Shown one piece after another: positions 18,656-28,871 of a stretch of DNA of 38,147 nt. The translations under genes and the position numbers were made by a program. The notes beneath the pieces were generated by a model. That model saw only the letters and a program-made list of their open reading frames with translations, had not been told where the DNA came from and ran no database searches. Source of the DNA: a virus. Each line of letters opens with the position of its first letter. Position 1 is the first letter of the stretch. Where the stretch lies: IMG/VR virus record IMGVR_UViG_3300044619_002514, positions 1 through 38,147 of that record; one strand, written 5' to 3'.

Positions 18656-21600
18656 ATGCCAGAACAGCAAGGATACAATGTATCGTCACTATTTGTTTCG
18701 ATAGGATTAGATACAAGTCCAGCAGAAAGAACCTTAAACCAATTTGAGAACTTATTGCAAAGTTCTGTAAATCGGTTAATCTTCACATTTACAGAAGACG
18801 TATCGCAAAGATTCGCCAGAAGTTTTGAAGGTCTAGGTCGTGGCATTGGTAACTCTGTCCAAAGAAGTCTGAACGAGGCTATGGGGCAAACCAAGAGAAT
18901 TGAGAAAGAAGCCACAGAATCTTTAGCAAATATAAATCAAGCGGCAGAAAGGGGGTTGAGAGATGTAGCAACCACTACAACTGCGGCATTAGGACAAGTA
19001 AACCAGGCCTTAAAGGATGTAGAATTAAATACCAAAAGGTCTTTAGAGAATACCCAACAACAGGTACAAGCCCAATTAAACCAGATAAAGAATTTAGCAT
19101 CTGCATCTACAGATGCTAAGGACAAAGCTGTAGGGAAAGCGGCTGAAACATTAGCGAAACAACTATCTGCGATGGATTTCTCGCAAATAGAGAGAGGGTT
19201 ACAAAAAGTCCAGTTAAAGGCATTAAGTGTGGGGTCAACACTAGCCAATAATTTAGCTGACATCAGAAATAATCTGTCCAAACCTGCGGAAGAAATTGAG
19301 AAGGCACTAGAAAGCTCCTTAAAGAAAACCCAAGAAGCAGTAAACATAGCCGATAAAGCACTGGGAGAGTCTGGTAAGAAATTTGCGGAGAGAGTAGGAG
19401 TAGCATATAACCAAGCATCAGAAATATTAGCCAAAGAAGGAGTGGATTCAGCACAAAAGGCAGTAAACAATCTGTCTAAAGGTGTAGAATCTGCCATAAA
19501 AGACTACGAAAGAACAGTAGAAGGTACGGCTAACGAATTATCCAAAAAAGCTCAACAGTTACAAGTCTTGGGTACAACTGAAGCGATGGCTGAAGCCGAA
19601 AGACTTTATGCTTTAGCCAATAGTGTTCGTTCAACGTCAGTGAACACCATAGCATCAGTGAGAGAAAGTGCTACCCAAGCAACCCAAAGCATATCCAAAG
19701 AAATGGGTAAAGCAGGGGGTGAAGCGGGGTCTGCATTTGGTGGTGGATTTGGAGCGGCTTTAGGGGGGGTCGTTGGTGGACCGGTAGGAAGTCTTTTAGG
19801 TGCGGCAATAGCAGAAGCCCTGGCCAACGGACTTCAGTTAGCTTTAAACTCCAGAATGGAGGTCATTAAAGCCACTCTCGGTGGTTATATGAACACGGTA
19901 GCCCGTGGGATGATGAACTTTGCCGAAGAAGAAAGGCGTATAAACATGGGTTTATATGTTACGGGGAAAAGGGAAGGCTTTGGACAAGATAGTGTGGAAT
20001 TTAACACAAAATCTAAGGACGTACAGAGGGCAGTTACCTTGACTGCATCTGACCTGTCTTATGGACGGGTAGAAATTGCGGAACTATTTAAACAATTGGT
20101 AAAAGCCGGGTTTAATTATAATGAGATTATAGGTGGAACAACCCCCGAAGAAATGAGACGGGGGGCATTGTATCAAACTGCTGGTTTAGGAGAAGCAGTA
20201 GAGTTACCAGGAGACCAGTTAGATGAAGCCAGCATATTAGTAAAACAATTTAAAATGGCATTCCCTGAAAATAGTATAAAAACTATTGTTAGAGAAATTG
20301 CCGCTTTGGGACTGTCCACTCCTGCCGAATTTCGTAGATATAAATATGCAACTCAGGATTCGCTATCTGCGGCGGCCGTAGCAGGAATCTCGATGAGAGA
20401 TGTGATGCAAGGGTTTGCAACAATGTTTAACTTAAGTACCCCGGAAGTAGCGGGTACAATGTTAAAAACCATCTACAACGGTATAAGTGGGGGTAATGTA
20501 AACCGCCAGATGTACGGGGTAGTGTCCAAGTATTATCAGGGAGAGGATGGGCAAGGAGATTTACTAACAGCATTAAGAAATCCTGGAGACTTTGCCGCAG
20601 AATTTGCCAGATTAGACACTGTGATGGATTCAGTCCTGAAAAAGGGTGAGGCAGTGGGAATTGCGGGGATGGAGAATGTAACAGGAGACTTTTACAAAAG
20701 TCTAGGGTTACAAGAACAAGCAAATATGAGGGCTAGAGGGGTATCTAATCTGTTCGGTGGTGGGGACACCTTCCAAATTGGTTATAGAAACTTAACTCTT
20801 GAAGGACGTGAAAAAGCAGAAGAACAAAAACGAGAGTTTGCCAACTTTAATAATGAGAAAGACGGGGAATTGCTACCCGACTTCATTCGACTGCGCCAAA
20901 AGGGTTTAAAGGGGGCAATGGAATTAATCGAATCCACCAAAGAAAACGTGGAATCGTTTGCCGCTAAATTGGCTCCTGGTTTTACTCAAATGGTGCTATT
21001 TTTCAACAAAATAGCCAACGAGTTAACTGCTGGTATGGAGAAGTTTTCCGGGCCACTGGAAAGAATATCTGAAAAATTAGGCGAAGTATTTGGCAATTTA
21101 TCAGAGAATAAGCTCATTGATAAATTTGTGGATGGAATTTCCAGTACGTTAGGGAATGTAGGCAGAATATTTGAGAACTGGTTAAACTCAGCGATAGACT
21201 TTGTATCGGAAGGGGAAAATGTAGATAGAGTATTTGCAAACCTTAACAACTTACTCTCAGATTTTGCGGGGTTGATGGGTAATCTGGCGGAAGCATTTAA
21301 AGCGTTTTTACCCTTGATAAATGAAGCCACAGGCACTATGGCTAAAGCAGGGTTAGACTCTGAAATAAGACAAGTGGCAGGAGACCTTAAATCAGTTGGT
21401 GAAGGGGTTAGTGAAAGAGTATTTAACTATGGGGCAGAGACAGGTCAAGTTGAAGGGATAACAATAAGAAATAAAGATGCTGTCAAAGGATTGACGGATA
21501 AGGACGCTGAAGCAGTTCTATTAGCCCTAGAGAATACAAGAAGCAAATCTTGGATAAAAACAGGTAGGGAGAAAGCAAGGAAAAATGTATTTGGTGGTGT

Positions 21601-24600
21601 AACCACATCCGCAGAGAATTTTGCTGAGGAGGGGGCATTAAATGCGGAGACAATTAAAGAGGGAATGCGAAAAGTAGTAATAGGAGGAAAAACCTATTAC
21701 ATAACTGGTGGTACGGGGGCAAACCAAAGTCGATTTATAGAAATTCAAGATGGAAAGATACAAAATGCACTTGTAAGTGATATAACAAAACCAGATAATA
21801 GAAAAGAAATAGCAAGAGCTTTAACCACTAAATCTGGAGAATACGGAGTTGCCGATTTATCAACGGCTGGTATGGGGTCTTTCCTAAATCCTAAAATACT
21901 GGCAGAAATCGCTAAGGAAAATGGGAATCTTAAAAACCGTCAAGCCGCCACATTAGAAGCCCAACAATCAAGAGTTCGGGACTTATTTGGTAATAATGCA
22001 GTTTTTGATGAGAAAACAGGGAAAGTAAGAGAACAGGATAGTGAGGGTAACAGAGCAGATTTATCTTCTAGTAGTTTCGGTACAGAGGCATTATCCAAAA
22101 CCCCTGAACGTCTGAATGCCTTAATTCGTACTGGGGCAGGTCTAGAGGGAAGTTCTGCGGAGCAAGCCCTAAGAGAAACGGCAAGCAGAAGCAAAATCAC
22201 CAATCTACAAACAATTACTGGTCTATCTTCTGGAAAAACCAAAGGTAAAGAGGGGGAAGCCTTCTTATTAAGTCAAGCAGATGTCTTAGAGACGGTAAGG
22301 AGAAATGAGAAAGAAGGGGCGGACATAGCCAAAACTGCTTCGGAGTTAACACAAGACACAACCAAAGAATTAGAGGAAGCCCTACGGAAAAAGGGACAAT
22401 TAAAACCTGCGTGGGATAAAATTAAGAAACAGATTGAGTCTGGAGAAATTGTAGGGGACAGCACAACGTTCCTGGAACAATTTATCACAAAAGCCCGTGA
22501 AAAGGTAAGCGACAATAAAACCCCGTTTGCCGAAAGAAATGCAATGAATGAGAATTTAATTGCATTGACTAAAGATTTAAACACGGATAAACCAAAACCT
22601 TTAGAAAAACCTGGGGCAGTTAAAGAAGGTGTTCCTGCTGACCTAGAAAAGTACCGTCGTCTTATTGACGATATGAACCGGAGCAGAATTGAGCAAGAAA
22701 ACCAGATTCTCCAACTAAGGCAAAAATCTTTAGAATTGGAGCGTCAATCTTTTGTGTTGGCCACGGCATTTAAAGGACAAGTAAATGCTAATTTGGAGCA
22801 ATTCTTTGGTATCTTAAGTCAGGCAGAAAATACCCTGTTAGGGAATCAGACAAAACTAAGACAAATAGACCAATTCTTTGTTGACCGTCGGAACAACCTT
22901 GCTAATCAGTTTAAAGATGTAAACCCGCAGGTAGGTGGGGGCATCAAGGACAACTATGAGGGTACGGGGCAACCAGTATTTGTACCTAAAGCATCCCCTG
23001 ATAAAAATGTTAATGCACTATCTAAAGACTTGATAAAAGGGCAATTAGATGCTATCAAAGAGAAACAGAATGAAAGGGCTGAGATTGCTAAACAGAATGA
23101 GCTAATTCAGCGTAATCTTACCCAACAAATAAGAAATGCTGTAGCCCAAACGTTCCAACAAGCCACAAACACAGCAACTGGGTTAGCCTCATCTTTCGGG
23201 GGTAACAGTGAGTTTATGGTAAAAACCACTCAACTCTTTGATGGGGTAAGAACTCAAGGGGTACAATTAGCTCAACAAATACAAGCCTTAAAAGTTATTC
23301 AACAGACAAATCCTAGTGGTTTTGGGGCGCAAGATGCTAAAGCCCTCTCAGGATTAGAAGGTGTATTTAAGCAAATTCCCAGGATGCTGAAGGAAGCGTT
23401 AGGGGACGCACTTGCTTCCCTACTCCGTCAGGTAAATACTTTCTTCCAAGACCTATCAGAACGGTCTAGACAAAGAAGTAATGAATTGATGGGTATGGTG
23501 ATGCCTGGTGGAGCTTCTTCGGGTTTATTGACGATTGTGGGGGACTTACAAAATAGTCTGTTCAAAAATCAACAAGAGAGTTTAGAACTACAACAAGAAT
23601 CTTCACAGATAAGAAGACAAGTAGAGCTAAACCGTTCACTAGGGGCTGTGTTCCCTGACCAATTCTTTGCCCAAAAAGTATCGATGGGTGAGGCATCTAT
23701 AGGTGTGAATGATGCAAAAAGAGGGGGGTTAGAGTTAGAAGCTAAAAATCTCCTAGAGACTTCCAAAATTAAAGCCAATATAACCTACTTCAACAGCTTT
23801 ATTGAGTTATTTCAAGGAGCTAGAGGTCTTAGCAGAGGATTCAGTAGTGTCTCAGATGCTGTAACAGAAGTAGAGCAAAGACGAGAAGCAATTACTAAAT
23901 CTATCTTCGACTTAGAAACTCAAATACAGTTAATGGAATCTCAACTTGAGACCATGAATAGTGTATTTGGTTCCCTGAGTTTAGTTGACCGTGAGAGACT
24001 AGAAGAAGGTAAGAAATATTTAGAGCAACAAAAACAAGCCACAATAGCCCTTCAAAAAATCAATGATGCACTAAGAGGGGAATTAGGGAAATTGGCAATA
24101 GCTAAAGTCCAAGAGGATGCTAGGGGTAATGCTCAAAGTGCATTGATGGAATCTAATTCTGCCCGGTCACAAATTCTCGGAATGTCGGATTCCCGGTCTA
24201 CTCGTAGGGAAGCCGCTTCTATAGATTTAGAAAATTCCCGTATTGATGCAATAAAAAAAGTAACTGAAGCTACTCTCAAAAGTGCTGAGGAAAGAGCTAA
24301 TATAGTTGCAGAATTAGCCAACATGGACTCAAATGCGGCTAAGGGTATGTATAACACACCTGAAGCTCAAGCGGAAATAGCTAGAAAATATGTTGAGTAC
24401 CAATCTCGACTCATAGCAATAGACAATGAAGTTGGGAATGCCCGTGTGATGGCGTACAACAACTTAAAAGTCCAAGTTGAAAAATCTGCCTTAGAGTTGG
24501 ATGAAGGCTATCGTGCAAACGTTCAAATAGCCAATACTGTTGATGGGGCTTTCTCCAATCTTTATGATATTCTCACCGACTCCAGTAAATCTTTTGCTGA

Positions 24601-26479
24601 TAGAATGAGAGATTTTTCCCAGAGTTTAATCAAAGACTTTGGACGGATAGGTTGGGAACAATTGAAGGATGTGATTGTATCCCCCTTCAAAGATATGCTA
24701 ACTAAAAGAGACACATCTGGGATATTAAACCCAAGTATGCCTGATTTTAGTAGGGTGGGGGCTAATTTAAACTTCCAGTCCGCCGCAATGTCCAACCCTG
24801 ACGACCCGAAATCGAAGGAAAAACTCAGAGAGCAAATTTTAGCTGTAGATGCCCAACAACAAACAGCATTAAAAGAGTTAAACGAGAGAATGCGTCGTCA
24901 AATAGTTTCCTCTGCCAACATAGATGATGCGGGCAAAGCGGCTTCTACGATGTATTCAACTTTGGCCAAGGAAATTGCTAACAACACTAAGGACGCTGAA
25001 TTATCTAAATTAATCTCAATAGGTTCTGCGAATGGTCAAGAAGGTATGGCAACAAATATTGCCTTACAAACTTCCATTCAAGAAAACATCAAAAACACGC
25101 TGTTGCAAAGTCAGACTACGCTGAAAGAGATTTTAGTTAAGTTAAGCTCTAATACTGTACAAAACCCAACAGCTAATCCTCAATATTCTTCAACCGCTAA
25201 CACCCAGTATCCTAATAACTTTGGTGCTGAGATTCTACCCCCGCCTCCTAACGTAAAACCTGGTACAAAGCCTCAAACTGGCTCCCAGTCTAATGTTTTA
25301 CCTGCTCCCCCCAGTGTTGGGCAAACTCCGGTTAAACCCAAACCTAAACCTAAACCAGTTGTCAATGAACAAGCAGTAGATTACCAATTGAATAACAACC
25401 CTGCCAACGCAGAGTTTAATCGTTTGTTCAAAGAGAGAAAGAGACAAGGATTGACAGGGGGAACCCTAGAGAGAACTGGGAAACCAGAAGTACCACAACC
25501 GCTTAGGGATGAGGACACCCGGAGGATTCTGGATGACCAGTTAAGAAGGGGGATGTTTGAAAATGAGAAGAATCCCACTCGTAGAAATCTACAGAATCAG
25601 TTAAGAAGTTCTACCCCTAATGAAACTCTTGTTTCAGGGTTAATGGGAGATATGCCGGTAGATTGGTTTGGGGCTTCAACCCCCACTTCTAACTTCCAAT
25701 CCCTAACTAATCTCCAAATGGGTACAGGATTAGACCGACTTATCCTTGACAATCTTCAAACGAGTTCAGGATTAAACCCCAGCAATTTCTTAATGGGTTT
25801 AGGGCTACAACAAGGGCAAGGGCAAGGATTTGGTGCTACCCCAGCTTTCTCATTGGATAATTTAGATATGCTCAGTGTCGCCCCCCAACAAGGGGGTGGA
25901 GGTTGGTTATCTAAACTTCTAGGGGGAATGGGGGGTATGAACTGGATGAGCATGGGTATGATGGCATTACCCTTTATCATGTCCCTATTTAATTCTGGTA
26001 AGCGTAAAAGATACAACTCTGGGGGGGTTGTACCCGGTGCTGGTACTACCGATACTGTACCTGCCATGTTAACTCCTGGTGAGGGGATTTTAACCAACGC
26101 TGGTATGTCCAGAATTGGGGGTGAGAAAAATCTTTATGCCTTGAACTCTGGCAGTCTGAAAATGGGGGCGATTCAACCCCCCAAAAACTTAGGGATGCCC
26201 AATCTACCGACCGCAGAAGCCAACAAAAGTAAGAGTGCAATACCCGTTCCAGTTAAAACGGAGGCTGAAAAAACGATAGCCCAATATATGGGTGGTAATG
26301 AGGAATACAGCTTACCACCAATTGAACTGTCGTACACCAGCACTACCATAGCCGGTCAAAATTATGTTACCGAACAAATGTTCAAGTCGGCCATTGAGCA
26401 ATCAGTGGAACGGGCTAAAATGGAAGTTTTCGGCACATTAAAAAATTCCCCCAACACTAGGCGTAAATTGGGGCTTTGA
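18656..26479 (+). CDS. Tape measure protein, 2607 residues
   Basis: It spans the tail lumen and sets tail length. The first 340 residues are mostly coiled coil with A/K/E/Q-rich repeats. Residues about 350-395 form a glycine-zipper hydrophobic patch (FGGGFGAALGGVVGGPVGSL), which may insert in the host membrane at DNA entry. Long coiled coils continue to about 2150. A Pro-rich linker (PKPKPKPVV region) follows at about 2195-2240. Near 2455-2477 is GGVVPGAGTTDTVPAMLTPG, a motif common in tape measure C-termini. At about 1.5 angstrom per residue (the family rule), the tail would be near 390 nm. No peptidoglycan hydrolase domain was recognised. The ATG follows GGAG. Confidence 0.92.
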   Translation: MPEQQGYNVSSLFVSIGLDTSPAERTLNQFENLLQSSVNRLIFTFTEDVSQRFARSFEGLGRGIGNSVQRSLNEAMGQTKRIEKEATESLANINQAAERGLRDVATTTTAALGQVNQALKDVELNTKRSLENTQQQVQAQLNQIKNLASASTDAKDKAVGKAAETLAKQLSAMDFSQIERGLQKVQLKALSVGSTLANNLADIRNNLSKPAEEIEKALESSLKKTQEAVNIADKALGESGKKFAERVGVAYNQASEILAKEGVDSAQKAVNNLSKGVESAIKDYERTVEGTANELSKKAQQLQVLGTTEAMAEAERLYALANSVRSTSVNTIASVRESATQATQSISKEMGKAGGEAGSAFGGGFGAALGGVVGGPVGSLLGAAIAEALANGLQLALNSRMEVIKATLGGYMNTVARGMMNFAEEERRINMGLYVTGKREGFGQDSVEFNTKSKDVQRAVTLTASDLSYGRVEIAELFKQLVKAGFNYNEIIGGTTPEEMRRGALYQTAGLGEAVELPGDQLDEASILVKQFKMAFPENSIKTIVREIAALGLSTPAEFRRYKYATQDSLSAAAVAGISMRDVMQGFATMFNLSTPEVAGTMLKTIYNGISGGNVNRQMYGVVSKYYQGEDGQGDLLTALRNPGDFAAEFARLDTVMDSVLKKGEAVGIAGMENVTGDFYKSLGLQEQANMRARGVSNLFGGGDTFQIGYRNLTLEGREKAEEQKREFANFNNEKDGELLPDFIRLRQKGLKGAMELIESTKENVESFAAKLAPGFTQMVLFFNKIANELTAGMEKFSGPLERISEKLGEVFGNLSENKLIDKFVDGISSTLGNVGRIFENWLNSAIDFVSEGENVDRVFANLNNLLSDFAGLMGNLAEAFKAFLPLINEATGTMAKAGLDSEIRQVAGDLKSVGEGVSERVFNYGAETGQVEGITIRNKDAVKGLTDKDAEAVLLALENTRSKSWIKTGREKARKNVFGGVTTSAENFAEEGALNAETIKEGMRKVVIGGKTYYITGGTGANQSRFIEIQDGKIQNALVSDITKPDNRKEIARALTTKSGEYGVADLSTAGMGSFLNPKILAEIAKENGNLKNRQAATLEAQQSRVRDLFGNNAVFDEKTGKVREQDSEGNRADLSSSSFGTEALSKTPERLNALIRTGAGLEGSSAEQALRETASRSKITNLQTITGLSSGKTKGKEGEAFLLSQADVLETVRRNEKEGADIAKTASELTQDTTKELEEALRKKGQLKPAWDKIKKQIESGEIVGDSTTFLEQFITKAREKVSDNKTPFAERNAMNENLIALTKDLNTDKPKPLEKPGAVKEGVPADLEKYRRLIDDMNRSRIEQENQILQLRQKSLELERQSFVLATAFKGQVNANLEQFFGILSQAENTLLGNQTKLRQIDQFFVDRRNNLANQFKDVNPQVGGGIKDNYEGTGQPVFVPKASPDKNVNALSKDLIKGQLDAIKEKQNERAEIAKQNELIQRNLTQQIRNAVAQTFQQATNTATGLASSFGGNSEFMVKTTQLFDGVRTQGVQLAQQIQALKVIQQTNPSGFGAQDAKALSGLEGVFKQIPRMLKEALGDALASLLRQVNTFFQDLSERSRQRSNELMGMVMPGGASSGLLTIVGDLQNSLFKNQQESLELQQESSQIRRQVELNRSLGAVFPDQFFAQKVSMGEASIGVNDAKRGGLELEAKNLLETSKIKANITYFNSFIELFQGARGLSRGFSSVSDAVTEVEQRREAITKSIFDLETQIQLMESQLETMNSVFGSLSLVDRERLEEGKKYLEQQKQATIALQKINDALRGELGKLAIAKVQEDARGNAQSALMESNSARSQILGMSDSRSTRREAASIDLENSRIDAIKKVTEATLKSAEERANIVAELANMDSNAAKGMYNTPEAQAEIARKYVEYQSRLIAIDNEVGNARVMAYNNLKVQVEKSALELDEGYRANVQIANTVDGAFSNLYDILTDSSKSFADRMRDFSQSLIKDFGRIGWEQLKDVIVSPFKDMLTKRDTSGILNPSMPDFSRVGANLNFQSAAMSNPDDPKSKEKLREQILAVDAQQQTALKELNERMRRQIVSSANIDDAGKAASTMYSTLAKEIANNTKDAELSKLISIGSANGQEGMATNIALQTSIQENIKNTLLQSQTTLKEILVKLSSNTVQNPTANPQYSSTANTQYPNNFGAEILPPPPNVKPGTKPQTGSQSNVLPAPPSVGQTPVKPKPKPKPVVNEQAVDYQLNNNPANAEFNRLFKERKRQGLTGGTLERTGKPEVPQPLRDEDTRRILDDQLRRGMFENEKNPTRRNLQNQLRSSTPNETLVSGLMGDMPVDWFGASTPTSNFQSLTNLQMGTGLDRLILDNLQTSSGLNPSNFLMGLGLQQGQGQGFGATPAFSLDNLDMLSVAPQQGGGGWLSKLLGGMGGMNWMSMGMMALPFIMSLFNSGKRKRYNSGGVVPGAGTTDTVPAMLTPGEGILTNAGMSRIGGEKNLYALNSGSLKMGAIQPPKNLGMPNLPTAEANKSKSAIPVPVKTEAEKTIAQYMGGNEEYSLPPIELSYTSTTIAGQNYVTEQMFKSAIEQSVERAKMEVFGTLKNSPNTRRKLGL

Positions 26480-26485
26480 CCAGGT

Positions 26486-26511
26486 TTAGGGGTTTAATTG
26501 AAATCCCCTAA
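26486..26511 (+). terminator. Hairpin after the tape measure gene
   Basis: TTAGGGG and CCCCTAA flank a 12-nt loop. The following T-rich stretch (aatctttcttcgtctctt) is interrupted, so it is a weak terminator or a processing site. Confidence 0.45.
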
Positions 26512-26538
26512 CAGAATCTTTCTTCGTCTCTTAGGTCA

Positions 26539-26557
26539 GACAATACCGCTCAAACTA
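26539..26557 (+). promoter_or_regulatory. Late-type motif before the first gpM-like gene
   Basis: GACAATACCGCTCAAACTA. The core is 35 nt before ATG 26581. Confidence 0.6.
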
Positions 26558-26580
26558 AAAGAAACCTGCCTTAATTTCGG

Positions 26581-27969
26581 ATGCCTTTAGAATTTCCGTC
26601 AAATCTAGCCCCCAACTTCTTTCATGTGGATAAACTACCCGATTACGGGCTAAAACTACATGAAAACGAATTAGGACGGGAAATTAGACGTTTTACAGAG
26701 ACTACAGGGAATAAAACAGAGTTAAGAGTTCTTTATACGGGGATGAGGGCTACGGAGGTAAATACTCTTTTATCCTTTTACAGGGATACAAAGGGGACAT
26801 TTGAAGATTTTACCCTGCCAACAAGTTTTTATTTAAGTCCTGATGAAATCACTAACTCTTTGGCAGGATTAGACGACACAGAAACTTGGCGTTTCTTAAG
26901 ACAACCAATAATAAAAACAATTATAAGTGATATTTACCAGACCGAAATAAACCTTATTTCGCTGAAAGAACCACCATCCCAAAGTTCAGGAAATGTAGTG
27001 GGGTTTGTGGAATCAGTGGTTTTAAGTTTAACACCTTCGAAAATAACACTAGCCCCCCTTCTTGTTAGTAGGGGTTTTGATTCAATCCAGTTGGATTTTA
27101 GCGAGGGGGGTTCAACAGTTATTCCTAGAACTACCGCCCTACTCACTAACTTAAACTTTAGTCTAGCTAGTCTGACTACCTTGGCTAATGCGGGGGCGGG
27201 GGCATCATCAGGCAGTCTAAACTTTAGTCTACCCATAGTGATTCCCAGAATACCGGTGCTTATGGGTTTTGAATCTATAACACTAGAGTTAACACAAGGT
27301 AGTACAGGCTACTATGAATTAGCAGGATGGGATGAAATGCAAAGCACAATAGTTTCTGGGACTTTTACATCGACATTAAGAACAATCCATCTGGTGAATA
27401 CAGGTAGTGGTGTGGCATCCACAACTTTACCCTCAAATGCCCCTGATAATTCAATAATCATCTACTCGGATTATGCCGGTACAAGTAGCGTAAGCCCCAC
27501 GGGGTTTGGGTTAAATAGTTTTACCCTGAACGCTCCTGCGGGTCAAACAATTCAGGGGCAAAATAGTCGGGTTTTTAACGTTGAAAACACTTCTATTCAG
27601 TTGATAAAGAAAGGAACCCGTTGGAATATAGTAGGGACAGAATTAGCAACGACAGCCATTCCAGAATCTATGGATGGGCAAATTGACTCCCCATCAAACA
27701 AAACATACACTTTAATAGCCAGTGCTAGATATGGTTTTACTATTGAAAACTTAACAGTCTTTACTACCAGTGGAACTTGTACTGTTGCCGTTCAAATTAA
27801 TGGGGTAAATGTGGGAGCATTAAGTGGCATTAACGTGACTAGCTCTAGTCAAACTGTTAATAGTACGACGGCCAAGACAGTAACCACGGGACAACGAGTA
27901 ACCTTCGTGGTATCTAGTAACAGTAGTGCTAGTGAATTGGTTTTCTCTCTAGGAACCCGGAGAACTTAG
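26581..27969 (+). CDS. gpM-like minor tail protein with C-terminal beta-rich domain, 462 residues
   Basis: Residues 1-135 form a domain shared with three other proteins here (28438, 33267, 33698): KLPDYGLKLHENELGREIRR, then LLSFYRDTKGTFEDFTLP, WRFLRQPIIKTIISDIY and a final NLISL. The layout (GYG-type start, FF/FY..G...F..P, W/FRF...) resembles the lambda minor tail protein M family, which sits at the tail tip after the tape measure. Residues about 240-460 are Thr/Ser/Gly-rich beta sequence (LNAPAGQTIQGQNSRVFNVE; TYTLIASARYGFTIENLTVF) of the kind seen on fibres and decorations. The ribosome site is weak. Confidence 0.7.
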   Translation: MPLEFPSNLAPNFFHVDKLPDYGLKLHENELGREIRRFTETTGNKTELRVLYTGMRATEVNTLLSFYRDTKGTFEDFTLPTSFYLSPDEITNSLAGLDDTETWRFLRQPIIKTIISDIYQTEINLISLKEPPSQSSGNVVGFVESVVLSLTPSKITLAPLLVSRGFDSIQLDFSEGGSTVIPRTTALLTNLNFSLASLTTLANAGAGASSGSLNFSLPIVIPRIPVLMGFESITLELTQGSTGYYELAGWDEMQSTIVSGTFTSTLRTIHLVNTGSGVASTTLPSNAPDNSIIIYSDYAGTSSVSPTGFGLNSFTLNAPAGQTIQGQNSRVFNVENTSIQLIKKGTRWNIVGTELATTAIPESMDGQIDSPSNKTYTLIASARYGFTIENLTVFTTSGTCTVAVQINGVNVGALSGINVTSSSQTVNSTTAKTVTTGQRVTFVVSSNSSASELVFSLGTRRT

Positions 27970-27987
27970 GCAAGAACGCCCAAACTA
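27969..27987 (+). promoter_or_regulatory. Late-type motif before the 140-residue gene
   Basis: GGCAAGAACGCCCAAACTA. It starts on the last base of the previous stop codon. The core is 37 nt before ATG 28013. Confidence 0.6.
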
Positions 27988-28012
27988 AGTCTAGTAAACC
28001 CGATAAAAACCT

Positions 28013-28435
28013 ATGCCATCATTTTTATTCAACGATGCTAAAACTAAAATTCTACAAGCGTTACTAGACCTTGATGGGGATACGTTTTATGCGTGTTTAG
28101 TAACAGCAACTCCTGCGGCCACTGAAACCCAAAGAATCGGGTTGACCGAAGCTACAGGGGGTAATTATGCAATACAGGCTTTAACTGGAAGAACACTGAA
28201 CAACCCGACGGCTTCGACTGTCAGATGGACATTCTCAAATCCTATTTGGAACAATTTAACTACTGCAAACTCCGCCCCAATAGTTGGGATGGTAATTGTG
28301 GAACAAGCTGGTGGAAGTCCTGCTACATCAGACCAACCAGTATGTTTTTTAGAGTTTAACACTGCTTTTACCCCAAGTGGAGCCACGTTCCAAGTAGATA
28401 TTCCAGTTAACACCGGTGTCCTAACCGCAACCTAA
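28013..28435 (+). CDS. Small tail-associated protein, 140 residues
   Basis: It begins MPSFLFNDAKTKILQALLDL followed by DGDTFYACLVTATPAATETQ, then beta-rich sequence (FQVDIPVNTGVLTAT at the end). The pattern N-terminal AK..L..AL, YACLVTA, W..P.W resembles a phage virion family of unknown role in which a small protein starts 'AK.. L.G.ldl..DTi...L'. It lies between two gpM-like genes and has a late motif 37 nt upstream, so it is part of the tail tip region. The gene at 28438 follows after 2 nt. Confidence 0.6.
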   Translation: MPSFLFNDAKTKILQALLDLDGDTFYACLVTATPAATETQRIGLTEATGGNYAIQALTGRTLNNPTASTVRWTFSNPIWNNLTTANSAPIVGMVIVEQAGGSPATSDQPVCFLEFNTAFTPSGATFQVDIPVNTGVLTAT

Positions 28436-28437
28436 TC

Positions 28438-28830
28438 ATGTCTGGATTTACTTATCCCTCCCTAGTTCCCAACGTTATCGACAACTTAGAGTTGCCAGAT
28501 TTCGGTGTAAAGATATACGACAATGATGACGGGTCTGAGACTCGGAGATTCGTCCATCAAACAGGGAACCATACCAAAATATTGTTAAAATATGAGGGGA
28601 GAAGTGAAATTGAAGTTTCGTCTCTAATCAATTTTTGGGGTCTGGTTAAGGGTATGAAGGAGGCCTTCACACTCCCTGAAGGAATTAATCGTCACCCTAG
28701 TGCTTACCAATCAGGTATTAGCTTATTAGGGGATACAACTCTTTGGCGATTTGAAGCCCCCATTAAAATTGTTACAGTCTTTACAAAAATTTATAATTTT
28801 GATGTACCCCTAATTTCAGTAATTGAGTGA
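28438..28830 (+). CDS. gpM-like minor tail protein, 130 residues, single domain
   Basis: This is the minimal form of the domain seen at residues 1-135 of the 26581 protein: LPDFGVKIYDNDDGSETRRF, LLKYEGRSEIEVSSLINFWG, LPEGINRHPS, WRFEAPIKIVTVFTKIYNFD, and a final PLISVIE. It lacks a C-terminal extension. It starts 2 nt after the previous stop codon, so it is translationally coupled, and it ends on the next late motif. Confidence 0.7.
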   Translation: MSGFTYPSLVPNVIDNLELPDFGVKIYDNDDGSETRRFVHQTGNHTKILLKYEGRSEIEVSSLINFWGLVKGMKEAFTLPEGINRHPSAYQSGISLLGDTTLWRFEAPIKIVTVFTKIYNFDVPLISVIE

Positions 28831-28847
28831 CAATAACGCCCAGACTA
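28829..28847 (+). promoter_or_regulatory. Late-type motif before the gpL-like gene
   Basis: GACAATAACGCCCAGACTA. It overlaps the previous stop codon (28828-28830). The core is 36 nt before ATG 28872. Confidence 0.6.
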
Positions 28848-28871
28848 TAGAAAAGTTGAGTGGTAAAACTG

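Noticed and set aside
18937-19497. 186-residue leftward frame inside the tape measure gene
   Set aside because: It is a by-product of Ala-rich codons on the other strand, with no ribosome site or promoter.
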